From positions 186,001 through 250,000 of the forward strand of contig VTFK01000161.1 in NCBI GenBank assembly GCA_009617715.1: a DNA stretch of 64,000 nt. Reading direction: 5' to 3'. The DNA is from Plectrocnemia conspersa. Taxonomy: Eukaryota > Arthropoda > Insecta > Trichoptera > Polycentropodidae. Position numbers and translations under genes: made by a program. Below are positions 48,225 through 61,096 of this stretch, in pieces (within the stretch, counting starts at the first letter, position 1; every line of letters starts with the position of its first letter). The notes beneath the pieces are model-generated. The model made no database searches and was not told the origin of the DNA. It was given only the letters and a program-made list of their open reading frames with translations.

Positions 48225-48460
48225 AATGTGGCCCGCGGCCTAATTTTCGTCCCTAATGTGGTCCGGCAGCCAAAATGTTTGCCCACCCCTGGTGTATATG
48301 AATATATATGTACTTACATATGTATATGAGCGTATGATTGAGTTGTTTTATTGTATATTTTTGTATGTATGTGAAATGTTAAATAAAGCTTGTTTGTTTA
48401 ATAGCTTTCATGACGTGTTAGAGAAACCTTTTAAGCCATTATGGTCAGGTTTGGCATAAT
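48225..48460. repeat. hAT-type terminus and adjacent dispersed repeat
   Basis: TTTGCCCACCCCTG at 48277-48290 is the inverse of the common hAT end CAGGGGTGGGCAAA, preceded by GTGGCCCGCGGCC typical of such ends. 48300-48460 matches 1868-2000. The opposite end of the element was not identified. Confidence 0.5.
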
Positions 48461-49743
48461 TGAACTATTTAATTTAGTATAAGTAGGACTGTATTTTTTA
48501 CTGATGAATTTTTTTATAACCTGTGTATGTTTTTATTTTACAGTTTTTATTGAGGGGCCTAACTCTGGAAAACATATTTATAAAAAAAGTAAAAACCTAC
48601 CTAAAATAATGAATCTGAACTAAACTACACTTGTTTGAGATGTGCCTATATACTGATGTATTTCAGGTATGAGTAAATTTAGTCATTTTTTATACATGTT
48701 TTACAGTAAATAAAAAGAGCGGAACACTGCCTTCAAAAACACCCACTTTCTAAGTAGTACTTTCTCAATAAACATTATTATTTAAAGGGACAGATTGTAG
48801 TTTTTTACGTGGCTCCGTTTGTGTTTAAATTTATTTGCGAATTATTGTTGACTTTATTGCCTTTTGAACGTTTAAACGAAATATTAGATATGAGTGGAAA
48901 TATTTAGTGAATATAAATTAGTTGCAGTAAATTTAGGTATTCGATCTGAAAATTCAGATCGAATAGCTAAGCACCTAGCACCAGCTGAATTATATAAATT
49001 TAATGTTTTTATAGATTGTATTATCGATAATTTAACAACTGCAGCAAAATAAATAAATAATACACTCAGTTTCATGTGCTTATTCCTGAAATAAAATCTA
49101 GAAAAAGCAGTCCCGAATCTATCCCTAAAATATTTTTTTAAATATGTTATTTCAGTAAAATAACATCGGAATACATTTTCACTAGTAGATATATATATTT
49201 TTATCAGTGAAAACATAAATTATCTGGCAGGTGCTAGTAAAATTATATTAATTGAACTTTTCTATATATGTAATATATATATATTTACATACTTATCATT
49301 ATTTATTTATATCCGATGTATAAATGTTACAGTGAATGTGTATTTTTTGGTAAAGTTATATTTTCACTATTTAAATCCAAATATATTTTCAACAGTATAT
49401 ATATATTTGTACTAGCAAAAATATAATTTAACTGATAGGCGCTAATATGCTGCTCTAAAATGTATGTGAAACTCAATTTGACAGTTGCGAAACGGCAATT
49501 TTCTGTTCAAACCCAAACCTAGCCTAATGAAAGTTCTGAAACTAATTATAATTTTAAAACTTTCATTAGGTCTAGTCCAAAATACAAACTCAGCCAACTC
49601 ATCTCTCAGAGGAAAATAAGCAAAAGAATAAGTACAGACAGACATCGCATCTCACATATCTGCATTTCGATATTACACTATGTTTTAAAAATATGATAGC
49701 TATCCTTATCGATATTAGTATGAATTTATAATATAAGAAGGCT

Positions 49744-50006
49744 GATCAAAGTATTTTCAAACCAAATTTTGGTCAATAGAAGAGCGCAAAAACAATTATC
49801 ACTTCTCAGAAGGCAAAAATTCACGTCAAAAACAATAAAATCACGTCGGGGCCGTCGCAGTGGGAACGCTTGGTAACGAGTGTTCCCACTACGACGGCGC
49901 CGACACGATTTTATTGCTTTTGACGTGAATTTTTGACTTCTGAGAAGAGATAATTGTTTTTTGCGCTCTTCTATTGGACAAAATTCGGTTTAAATGTACT
50001 TTATTC
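49744..50006. mobile_element. Hairpin MITE, nearly fully palindromic
   Basis: Left arm 49744-49870 and right arm 49879-50006 are complementary throughout (AATAGAAGAGCGCAAAAA, AATTCACGTCAAAA, GTCGTAGTGGGAAC and so on) around a short loop TTGGTAACG. No coding capacity. Partial copies of one arm occur at 1380-1480, 3508-3545 and, diverged, 50060-50110, so this is a multicopy family in this genome. Confidence 0.85.
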
Positions 50007-50448
50007 GATTCTCATTCGTAATATTATTATAAAGAGTCTTAATATAAACGCTTGATAATCGAGCGTTTTCACAGCGATGGCATGATTTTATTTCTTTTGA
50101 CCTGGACTGGAAATTTATTATATGGCAACACTGAGCAGCAAAGAAAATACGACCAATTATCAGATAAATATTATTAGTAGATATTTTTAATATTTTTTAA
50201 TGCCTAATTAAAATATTTTGCATAACATATGATTTCAGAAAATATGTCGCAACGGTGACCAATTTTTACTTTTATTTGTATCATAGAAAGGGTTAACTTG
50301 TACCTATTAATATTTATTTAAGAAATTATAATACGATGTTAAAAAATATATAAAATGCCATTTTTGTCATTATTTTTTCAAGGCCCGGGTTCTGTATTTT
50401 GAAGTGATAGATGAATTGAAAGATAAGAGTATTTTTTTAATATTTTGA

Positions 50449-50454
50449 TTTATT
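50449..50454 (-). terminator. Polyadenylation signal of the His-rich gene
   Basis: AATAAA on the minus strand about 100 bases after the stop codon. Confidence 0.6.
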
Positions 50455-50553
50455 ACAATCGATAACAACAACAAAAAATATAACAACAAACAAAATTACA
50501 TAACAAAAATCAGATCTGAACAGTTATTGGGTACGCAGCAATAGCGGATTTGA

Positions 50554-51295
50554 TCAGTGCTTGCCACTGCTGAAGCCATACTCCTTACCACCGGAATGTC
50601 CTCCCTTCTTTCCATAGTCGGAATGATGAGCGTGGTGCTCTTCGTGGCCATGGTGTCCCTTGTGTCCCTTATGATCTTCATCATAATGCCCCTTATCGTG
50701 GTGTCCCTTCTTTCCGTAATGATCATCATGGTATCCAGACTTGTGGTGTCCTCCCTTCTTGTGACCTCCGGCTTTCTTAGCATGATGTCCGTGGAAGTCT
50801 CCGTGCTTGCCGTGATGTCCTCCCTTGTGGAAGTCGTCGTAGAATTTATGCTCTTTGTGATATTCGTCTTTGTGGGCCTTGTGGTGGTATCCTGTCGTTT
50901 TGGATCCCTTCTTGTGTCCCTTCTTTCGCCGAATTTTCCAGCCTTGTGTCCTTTCTTGCCTTCGTGGTGAGAGCCGTAATGTTCAGCTTCGTCATGATGC
51001 TTTTTCTTGTGTCCGGAGTGCTCTGCGTAATGCCCACCATGGTGATCTTTTCCATGGTGACCTTTTTTTCACCCTTGTCGAAGTGGTGTCCAGATTTGTA
51101 GCCCTTGTCTCCCTTCTTTCCGTGCTTGGATGAATGGTGGGCGTGGTGTTCAGACCCGCCTCCCGATTCATGCTTGCTGGACTTTCCGGAAGCAGCTGCT
51201 ACTAAATCTGTGGCTTCTTCTTCTTCTTGTCTAGCGTTACAGCTCACTACGAAGCAGCAAGTAGCCACTAAGGCTATTAACCACAACAACCGCAT
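50554..51295 (-). CDS. Secreted His/Gly/Lys-rich protein (DUF4779-like), two frame breaks
   Basis: Probably an extracellular or cuticle-associated insect protein of unknown function. The start ATG at 51295 gives signal peptide MRLLWLIALVATCCFVVSC, then QEEEEATDLVAAASGKSS and repeats rich in HH, HG and GHKKG, ending EYGFSSGKH at a stop at 50554. The His-rich character is continuous only if the reader changes frame twice: at the seven-A run 51069-51063 and again at about 50930-50921 (GGCGAAAGAAGGG). Both breaks call for one more base. Downstream of each, codons again read GHHGK, YHHK and HKGGHHGKHG. I recall this as the DUF4779 type. An acceptor TTTTTCAG lies 4 bases before the ATG, so a 5' UTR intron precedes it. 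Base-calling indels are likely; a young pseudogene is the alternative. Confidence 0.75.
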
Positions 51296-51404
51296 GACCC
51301 TGAAAAACACACCTTATATTAAACACTTAAAAAATTAAAGCACTTTATTCGTAATGATTGACACCTACGCTAAATGCTCGGATACTCGATGGATTGAGAG
51401 TCGA

Positions 51405-51445
51405 TGTTGAACTGATTTGTTTCCAATCACGAACCACTATTTATA
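51405..51445 (-). promoter_or_regulatory. TATA-box promoter of the His-rich gene
   Basis: TATAAAT at 51445-51439 lies 32 bases upstream of an arthropod initiator TCAGT with A at 51413. The short leader runs to a donor near 51362 (GTAGGT or GTGTCA), and the intron ends at the CAG before 51298. The spacing is canonical, so regulation as a strong tissue-specific promoter is plausible. Confidence 0.75.
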
Positions 51446-52264
51446 TTGCCACTTTCATCTAAGTAACTCGTGGCGCATTGTCGTTTTTTCGTTAGTATTT
51501 CACGATTTTCCTTTTTTATTGTTTAACAATCTTACGGATCAGCTTCAACAATTATGGTAGCAAATCAATGAAGACATTTCTTCATCTTTAGATTTAAAAA
51601 TAGATCTGAAATATAAATAGCTATAATAAGTTACAATTTTACACACTTTTACTTGAACAAAATCATTATTAATATATATTTTTATGATATATTGTATTTC
51701 TTTGAAATAAATTTTTTTAAACTTAGCTATTGTATGTATATTTTTTAAATCGACTATACAAAAAAAACAATTTATTCTACACATGATTTAATTGCTTAGT
51801 GGTTTTAATTTAGTTCCTATATTTAAATTAAAAAACCTACCTTAATCCTAAATATTTATCAACTGCTATATAAAAAATATTTGTGTGTTGTATAAAAAGA
51901 TAATTTAAATATAGCATTATTTTATTAATTAATTTAGATAATACGGATAATTATTAATACACTAAACAAATATAAGCAAAACATACATATAAAATATAAC
52001 ATAAATAAAATACATAAAAACAACTTTAATATTATAATTTATTAATTAATGCATGAAAGTGTTTCTTTATTTCATCTAAGAAACCCGCTACAATTTAATT
52101 TATCTTATAAATATAATAATTTTTCAATATTTAATTCATAAGAAAATACTAATATTTAATAAAAACATAATTATTAAATAAAACACCTAAATTTAAATGC
52201 GAATACATTGGAACTATCATAAAAAATATATTTTAGATTAAAATAATATATATAGATGTAGATA
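51446..52264. other. Intergenic, extremely AT-rich
   Basis: No gene seen. Confidence 0.5.
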
Positions 52265-52735
52265 TTTTAGATTTATATAATATATGTATATACTTTCTTG
52301 CGTTCTACAAATATTATATAATACTAAAAATAGCAATGAACACTCAAATCCCTGTAGCACGCCTAAAATGGTTAACTTATCTAAACTATTTGTAATATTC
52401 TTAACGCAAGATAAAATAATTATTTTTAAATTTACAATATTTTTCTGCGATATATTGGAATATTTCTCTCCACGTTACGTCAAAAAATTTTTTTAATAAT
52501 AAATACAAATCTGCATTTATGACATACTCCTGAAGATGCTAAAAAATTTTTCAGTGAAACGTCGGGAGAAAAATTCAAACTAAATGCAGTAAAAATTGTA
52601 AATTTAAAAATAATTATTTTAACTTGTGTTAAGAATATTACAAATAGGTTAGACAAGTTTAAAACAATTTGAGTATTCACTGTTATTTTTAGCAGCATAT
52701 AATATACGTACAACATAAGAAAGTATATTTTTTTA
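52265..52735. repeat. Large inverted-repeat element
   Basis: The left half (52265-52490) and right half (52500-52735) are imperfect inverse copies: TATACTTTCTTGCGTT, TTTGTAATATTCTTAACGCA, AAAATAATTATTTTTAAATT, then CTCCACGTTACGTCAAAAAA in the left, with the inverse partners in the right (for example GAAACGTCGGGAG). The two similar 70-78 codon frames on opposite strands are only a consequence of this symmetry. No transposase is present. Confidence 0.75.
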
Positions 52736-55700
52736 TGATGGTTTCGGTTAATAATATATTTTATTTTATTTGTATAAAAATATTAGTATTCTTTTAGTTT
52801 CTATCAATCCAAGTAATATTAATTTGTAATAAATAATAAAAAATGCTTATCTAAGATCTATAAAATATATTTTTAATAATTATGATTTTATTAAATATTA
52901 TTTTCATATTATTTTCTCATATTTGTTTTAATTTGAATTATGTATTGAAAAAATATTATATTTTTATGGAATTTTTAATTTATAAAACTATTTATTTTGT
53001 TTAACGATTTGATTAAAAATTATTTTTCTTCAACTACATTATATTACTTTCACTTTATTAGTAGCTCATAAAACATACAATGATAAAATATAATCACATT
53101 GTTTCGAAAGTCTGTGAATTGCTGATGTTTACTAAAAATAATAACATTTTTTTATTATGAAACGTTTATTTAATATGATAATTGAATTTACATACATACT
53201 TTTAAACATAATACATAGAACCATTTTAATGTTTAAAACTGAAATTTTAATATAATATAATATAACGAAAAAAAAGAAAAAAAAAAAAAGGAATAACATA
53301 CTTACAATTTAACTAAAGTATTTTTTTAAATTAATTATTTTAAAGATAAATAACTATTAAATAATTGGTCTTTGCCTTTAAAGCAATGTATGCTTATATT
53401 TTAATTTATTATTGTTTTTATCAAAGTTTTCAATATATAATATGAAATTATGTTCTATAAATCCTTGCTATTTGTTCCCAAATATATATAGCGTTTAAAA
53501 GGTTAAGAAGTTTTATTTTATAATAATAGATGAAATATATGAATGTATATTTTAGCATAAACCTTTGGTTTATCTTACTCATATATTATTCTAGATTTAA
53601 TAAGCATGTTAATATCTTATTCCACTATGTATTACGTATCACTAATTATATATGTATGTATCACCCATTAATGTGAAGCTTATCTTATGAAGAATTTCTT
53701 TATTGACTTTTAATTGAGTATTGTAATATTATGTTTATAAATTTACGGTTAAATTGGATAATCTAAAAATACATGTTTAATTTTACTTAAAACGTTTCTT
53801 TCTCCATGGCATGTATATAATTGGAGTTGTGTTTTTTAAATATATACATTAAATAAAAATAGCTTGAAAATGGCGTACTTAAATTTTTATAAATTTTTAG
53901 AAGTATTGCCATATAATAATAAATATAATTTAGTCTGTAAAACCGATTGAAAGTGGAATTTCGCGAAGCCGAGACAGTCGTTTCCATGGTCCGTTTGTCA
54001 TCTCTGATTATGCAACCGGATATTTTTTTCTTATTTCTTCCCGGTTGGTAGAATTTCACAAAAACGCAATAGCTCGATTTGACACGGCCAATGTCCACCT
54101 CAGATTCAGTTTCGATTGTTACCTTTCGTGTACAATAGAGGCAATTGAAAGCAAACTGTCAAGTAAAAGAAAAAGTAAACGGCAACTTAAACTAGATACT
54201 CTCTATAAAACTGGCTATAATAAAACATCTTTTTATATTATTGAATTATTTCAAAAAATATGTGAACCTCTTAGATTGACTGTACTAGTTGACAACTAGG
54301 AAAATGCTTTCAACATAACGCTGTATTTTTTCGTAGCTGTTATTTTGCCATTGTTTCTTTATACAAAGTGTCTATAAATTGAAGTGGAGTTGAATTGAAC
54401 GATCATTAAGTTATGAGAAGTTGCATTGTTATTTTGATATATAATTTATATTATTAATAAATAAAACACATATTATTATTTTAATCAATATTGAACAATC
54501 TCTGTTTATAATGTTTACTTAATTTGTGACATTCGATACTGATGTCGATTTACACGAATGACTTGCAACGATGTGATGTTGACAATGTTATTATATATTG
54601 TTTGCTTTTAGTCATTGTTGATTTATATTAAACGTATTTTTTTTTGTAAATTAAATAATAAATTATTTATTATGAAGAAAGTAAATTTAAACCATTAAAA
54701 TGGTTTATTAAATTTTATTAAAACGGTAATCTATTTTAATTTTTTATGTTGCTTAAAGATTATTTTATCAGTTTTAATAATTATTTTTAGCACAAACTTT
54801 CATCTGCGATGCTTAAAAAAAAAATATGATTAAACAATCATCTTTAAAAGTAACATTGAACATAGTAGCTTTCATTTAAAAGAAATAATATTTTCGTTGT
54901 ATGGCATTTTATTTTACAAAAATATAGGTAATTTTGAAGAAAAATATTTGATTCGCTATTTAAAAATTATATGGTAATATTCGATAAAGAAATCACACTA
55001 CACCCCTATAATTTTATATTTTGAACAAATTTATAAGAAATAAAATTATAGTACGTTGATTTAGGGCATTAAAAACCTATTTGAAATTGTCCTATAAAAA
55101 TCAATAAAATTGCCAACGTAATTTTATTGATCCGAGGATGTTGGTAAAGATTTTTACTTATTCCATCGTATTATGCCGATAAGAGAAATGCTTGATTTTT
55201 GAAAAGTGTAAAGCAATTAGTTCAAAGGCTTTTACCAAATTCTTGCTAATAATTTCATCACAATGATCATGGATGGTCATGACACAAATTTATTTTTATT
55301 GATTACAAATATCAAGTTAGAGTATATTTGTGTAACGGCGGTTCGAAAATCGGTAAGATCGGAAATAATTTAATTCTGTGGATTGTGAAAGATTCAGTGG
55401 CGAGACGGAAATATGCAACGTATTATTTTTTTTGCGATCGACCGTATCCTTTGTATTTGGCATCGACCATTTGCATTTATTCAAGTCTTTTCTACTGTTC
55501 AAGTGAAAGTCGTTTATGTTACTAAATCATTCTTAGATAGTCCATATAAATAAAGCTTTTTAGCAAGTCGTCGCAACGATCGTGGGTGGTAAAATTTTAT
55601 TTTGCCTTATTAATAACAGTTTATGACTATTTTTATTTAAATATAGAGTTACATTTAACTTTTATTGCCGGGTAATTTAAAAATATTACAATGAACACAG

Positions 55701-57450
55701 CAGCCTTTTATTTTACACAAAAACTGATACAAAAGAGTCAGAAATGAAAGGGTGTCGGAAAAATACGTAATACATAAGCCATCATTACAGCCACACTGTC
55801 TCAATATTCCCCTGGCCGTACTCGTTTTCTTATACCTTTCTATTTCTAGTATTAAATCTATATATTTGTATTTATTATTAAATACTTAGTAATACTCTGG
55901 TAATATATTATTTTGACTACCCAATGAGAGTACTTTGAAGAAGTTGAATTCAAATTTGATCTGAACTTATTACTTTGTTTGTAATAAAATTATTCACCAT
56001 ATTTTTTTTATCACACCTCATATATGATTTTTTGTATTTTCTAATTTTGTTATAAATATTAGCATTATCAAGCTCAAATCTTATTCATTTACATTTAATA
56101 ATATTCTAAGAGCTTGCCTTGAATATATATTTGAGGAGTAGGCCACATGCGTAGTTCACAATCAACGCTACTTTCGCTAAATCGGTCAATCTCAATGGCT
56201 TCGGGGTCAACAATGGAAGCGTTTCTCGATAGGAAACGAATCTTTGAAGCTGAGTCCATTATGGGCGCACTTGTGGTCCAGTTCCGGACGTGAAGTTGAA
56301 CACTTGTTTACAATCGATGAAAAAAGATGCACCTATGCAAACTCCGCTCCGATCATCCGGAACGGTCCATTCTTACACAACGAGAATTAGACGCTTGGCC
56401 GGATTTTGAGAATCTACTGTTACTGTATAAAGCTAAAAGCGATACAAGATGAAAAGAAAAAAATCCTTGCAATATATAGTAAATTTCGTACGAATAATGA
56501 AATTTTAACGCATAATACTTCGGGCCAATTGATTGAGGGAATTGAGGGTATCGTGTATTGATTGTGTTGAATGTTCGATAACCGTTAAAAAATCCATAGC
56601 TTGATGTGCCACTATGTAAAAAAAATAACCGATATTAATTATTAGACTGCATATTTGAAATATCTAAAAAAGTTAAATTACAAACTATTTGATTAATAAA
56701 AAGCAATAATAAAAACATTTCAAGTGAAATTAATATTAGGTTCATTATTGCTTATGTTGTGTATTGTAAATGACATGTAAATGAGTTATAAATTAGATAT
56801 GATAAATGGTTAGTTAAAATAATTTAACTAATGTTATTTAATAGTAAAAGGAATAATCAAAAATATGTGAGAGCTCTGCTTGAGAGATGCAAAATAAAAT
56901 TAGTTAATAGATGCCCTTGGAGTATAGGCTAATTATAAATTGAAATTTTATTTACATGATTTATAATAAGGTTAAATTATATAATAAATTAAAATACAAA
57001 TTTTATTTATAAAAAATAGTATACATAACAGCATTATTATTGTAAAACCATTATTATTATTTGAACTACATAATTAAAAAAATACTTTATACCAGTGTAC
57101 GCCACAGCGTCCAATTTTTACGCACATACATTCACGCGCTCTAGAGCCGAGTAAAAAAAGAAAGTCGTATAAGTTGCCCGAAAATACGATTGTGTGTTGT
57201 TTTTGTTTCTATCCGCACTGCAATAACGGTTATTATCGGGAAACTGCAGCGTATTGGTATACTTTGGTAAGCTTAGCAGAGGACGATATCATGTATTATT
57301 TAAAAATGCAATTAAAATTATTTCAAAATTAATAAAATATTTTTTTATTTATTTATTAAAATTATGACCATGCGTCACGATTGCCAAAAGTATAAAATAT
57401 ATTACAATTTTTAAATGCATACATAAACATTAATATACACACACATATAC
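52736..57450. other. Gene-poor AT-rich region
   Basis: No gene I can support. Slightly more complex patches at 53940-54300, 55330-55530 and 56130-56420 contain short frames on both strands without recognisable domains. They may be exons of unknown genes or old transposons. Confidence 0.4.
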
Positions 57451-57458
57451 ACATATAA

Positions 57459-58070
57459 TTAAAAACACGAAAACAAAATAAAAGAACAGACATAAATCTC
57501 CTGATCAGGTGTGTATTTTCCCACAGGAATTGAATCAAAACGAGAAAATGTCAATATCTCTATGCACAGTATGAGCAGACAAACGGCCTTTGCCAGAGAA
57601 GAGTTGGAAAATGCTCCAGTTCTAGACTTTACAAGCAAGAACAGTGGACGCGATAAAGAACTATAACCACCTTCCGGAGCCCACATTTGGAGCTGATCGA
57701 GCACCGAAGGGTTGTCTACGTAGCATTTGCACAATTTTGGCAACTCGCAACACTTTTGCGAGTTGCCAAAGAAACGTATCCCAGCGCTCCGAAAATAAAA
57801 GCACTGGGAAACAAGAACGGATAATACCCGTATTCTTTAATCAGAATAAATATAGAAGGATTTTGTACTTTTTCCAGCTTCAATTCATTACATTGACTCA
57901 TTATGTCTGGAATCCAAATAATTGAGCTAGTTTCCAGTATGCTGCGGACTAGAGCATCATAAAGAGTGCGCAATACTAAAGTATTCCTGAAGTAGCGCGC
58001 ATTTCTTAAGATAAAACCGAGCATTTTTAATGACCTGCATAAATGAAAGTCACACATAAATCATTAGTAA
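57459..58070 (-). mobile_element. Non-LTR retrotransposon ORF2 C-terminal fragment
   Basis: The minus strand reads CRSLKMLGFILRNARYFRNT, LRTLYDALVRSILETSSIIW then ELKLEKVQN, the post-RT thumb region of Jockey/R1-type ORF2, followed by LDQLQMWAPEGGYSSLSRPL and SRTGAFSNSSLAKAVCLL, the usual C-terminal tail. There are frame changes between blocks. The RT catalytic part is absent. Confidence 0.8.
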
Positions 58071-58899
58071 AGAAATACCTGTCTAGAATATATCCGACGA
58101 GATGGCAGGAATTTCTTTCTCTTTCACTTATTATCATCCATTTTAATCCAAAAAACATCTAATGATTCATTCTCAAATATTTTTTAAGAGTTAACTTGTA
58201 CGATAATTCAATTAATGCGTTTTCCTGAGATTGTTTGTCTCGCTTGTTCGTGAAGCAGCATTGCTAATTTCAAGGTTTTTCGTCTGGATCACATCCAATC
58301 ACATGTAAATATTTTCGATATATTTCGCACAAAATAAAGAAAAAATAATATATAATATCACAGTAGCTGGTTGTCAACGCCTAAAATACGATTGTATTAG
58401 TTTAGTGTGCGTGTTTTTTTGATAAAAAGTGGAAGTGTGGCGTGCGCTGTTGTACGTCGTACACAGCTCACGTTCGGAGCCCATTACTTGTCCTGGTCTT
58501 GACGCTTGAAATAAAGTTCATACGCTTTTTTCTCCAAAACCGTCATTATTTTTCTTTGAGAACCTAGTGTAAATTCACCACATGTATAATAAAAAGAGTC
58601 AGCACTTTCAAAACATTTTTTACAATTTTTTTCTACTATTTATTAACAAAACCACATCAAAACACGTGCTCATTTAAAGAAAGCGGTAACTGTCAAACTG
58701 AAATTTGAGTCGAGTGTTGCCATAAAAATCAACGGATCGTTGTTGCTTCCTGAAAAAAATTAGGTTACACACATTTTGTAAAAATTTAAATCTCACTATA
58801 AATATTTTTTGACGTTTTTTTTAAATCAGTGCAAACTTATAGTAAAGGAATAAAAATTGTGTTGACCAGTGTAATTAATTTAAAAAAAATATTTTTCGA

Positions 58900-59195
58900 A
58901 TGAAAATAAAAACGATTCAAATGTTTAATTGTTTTATTAACGTGAGAAAAACAAGATGGCGCAGGGTAGGATTTTTTGTGCGATTTTACGCGTGCATCGT
59001 TATTTTGACCGGTTATAAAGATTCGGAGTGCAAATTAACTAGGTAAGTTTTAACTAATACAATGTAATATATGCGATGATTAGAAGTAAACATCGATTAA
59101 AACATATAAACGATTATAAAACGTGTTTTTTTACAGTGACTCGATCTTCGCCATTGAAGTTTCACGTTCCGTCGAAAGGGCCCCGAGACTAAAAA
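58900..59195 (+). CDS. First two coding exons of an unrecognised secreted or membrane protein, partial
   Basis: Exon 58900-59042 starts ATG and ends at a perfect donor, AG|gtaagt. After a 94-base intron with a TTTTTTTACAG acceptor, exon 59137-59195 ends at AA|gtgagt. The frame stays open through both, reading MKIKTIQMFNCFINVRKTRW then a hydrophobic segment (VGFFVRFYACIVILTGY) and ECKLTSDSIFAIEVSRSVER. A basic stretch followed by a hydrophobic core suggests a signal peptide or signal anchor; the second ATG (residue 8) could also be used. No following exon could be identified in the remaining 4.8 kb, so the gene probably continues past the right edge. No homology is recognised. Confidence 0.5.
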
Positions 59196-59739
59196 GTGAG
59201 TTTATTATTTTAGATTTGTAATACGTTAAATTTATCACCTATAGATATATACGATAGTTAATAACGCGGCGAAATGTTGTTATTAAAATTTATTCGAGCT
59301 ATGTAGTATATTTTTATATTTTTCTTCGAAACGATAATTTTTCTCTTGAAAAATTAGTCAAAATGAAAGAAATTTGTTAGTAAATTTAGTATATCGTCAT
59401 GGTAGCTGCAATAGGTTGTATGTCAAATATATCACTTTACAGGAGAAACAAAAAGCATTCCTATTTTGCCCCCATCTTCTAAGCTGCTTTTATAAATGAA
59501 ATATTATATTATAACTTCTCATATTAGAAGTTCGTAGTAATATCGCTAAGGATAGCTATCATATTTTTAAAACATAGTGTAATATAATATATAGTACTGA
59601 AATCATATAATTTTCCTAGCACATGCCAGATAAATTATACTTTGACTAGTAATAATATTTTTCTACCGGTAAAATTGAATTCCGATATGATTTCACTGAA
59701 ATGACATATTTAAAAAAATACTATCGGGATAGATTCGGA

Positions 59740-60110
59740 ACTTTAAATTTTTTTTGAAGGATAATCCGAGAATTTTTGGTTTAGACTCAAAGAATACATT
59801 TCAGCTTTTGCCTTTTCAAAATCCATATATATGACGTCTACTTGAATTTCCGCATCAAAAGATTTTGTCACCGTTTTGGTGAAAGACCTAATGTTTTTAA
59901 CGGTGAAACGGGTGGAACTAAACCCAACTTATCGATAGTGAATAAAGACGTATCTATTGCTAATTATTTAGTGCTGAACACTGCGATTGGTCTATATTTC
60001 TTTATGCACCATTGGTCACCCTTTTTATAAATAGGGGCAACTTTTGTGTGTTTCCAAAGATCAGGAAACGATGACGTCTTGATAATCATAAAATTATGAA
60101 CCAAATACGT
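59740..60110 (-). mobile_element. Non-LTR reverse transcriptase fragment
   Basis: The minus strand reads DLWKHTKVAPIYKKGDQWCI then KKYRPIAVFSTK, the start of the RT domain of Jockey-like elements, and further on VDVIYMDFEKAKAE, a degenerate form of the D-x-x-KAFD catalytic box. Stops are present. Confidence 0.75.
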
Positions 60111-61096
60111 TTAATTCGATTTTTAGTGAATTAAAATTTTGCTTACCCATGTTTAAATCCAACGGTTGCCCACCCCCGGCGGATAAACGCCAAATCCTGA
60201 TTCGATGCGGGCCATGCGACTGATGGTGCGAGTGTTAATTTGCATTGAAAGTGTTTGAACAAGAATTTATTAAACCATTATACTTGGGCTACTTGGGGAG
60301 AATATACTTTGTTTGCTCTTGTTCCGACAGAATTGTTCCGAACCATAGTAGCTGCTGAATAACACCCGAATCTGAATAACGCGGCAAAAAATAAAAGCAT
60401 CTGGCATCATGACCTGAACAACAAAAAATAACATTCTAATATTTTAATCCAACAAAAAATATATGTAAATTTTTTTTTTTTTATTAGTTTGACAAGATTA
60501 AACATATTTTATTTTAAACCTAATTTATATATTTAAACACTGTTCTGATTTTTACTTTTTTTAATAAAAAATGCCTATATCATTAGTTTACCTATGATAT
60601 AAATTTAAATTTTGCTTTAAATTACTAAAATACAAAAATATGTTTAAGCCATTCCACAAAATAAGTTTTCACGAATTTTCTTTGGATGTGGGAAAAGTTT
60701 GATTCATAATTTTTGCAATTGTTAATTGCAGGTTTCAAGAAAAACATTTATTAATAAAATATATAACAATGCTTTCGTATTTTTCTGAAATTATATGGCT
60801 CTTACTCATTGATATTTTCTCGACATATATTTTTGTCGGATTGTTTTCACACATTTGATAAAATGGCCTTCAAAATGATTTATTTTCGGCTCTTTATATA
60901 ATACGATATTTGATGCGTAATTCCAGAATATATTTTTTTCTCTTCTTAGCACCGCCTTACTCTCTTTTCCCACGGGACGTCTTTCTCACCACTAATTATT
61001 TCATTACTTCATTAACCGCGTGCTTAACCGCAAAAGTATCTCTTAAAACTAAATGATCTGTATCCCTTAGATCTTATAAAAAATAAGTATTTTATA

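Noticed and set aside
48884..49216. Plus and minus frames near 48.9-49.2 kb with a faint hAT-like string (LYKFNVFID)
   Set aside because: The match is too short and the surrounding sequence shows no further transposase motif.
50557..51338. Plus-strand frames of 77-137 codons rich in Val, Leu, Ser and Met
   Set aside because: They are the antisense of the His/Gly/Lys-rich gene; codons for His and Lys read as Val, Met, Leu on the other strand.
52284..52716. Two similar 70-78 codon frames on opposite strands
   Set aside because: They mirror each other because the sequence is an inverted repeat; composition is that of AT-rich noise.
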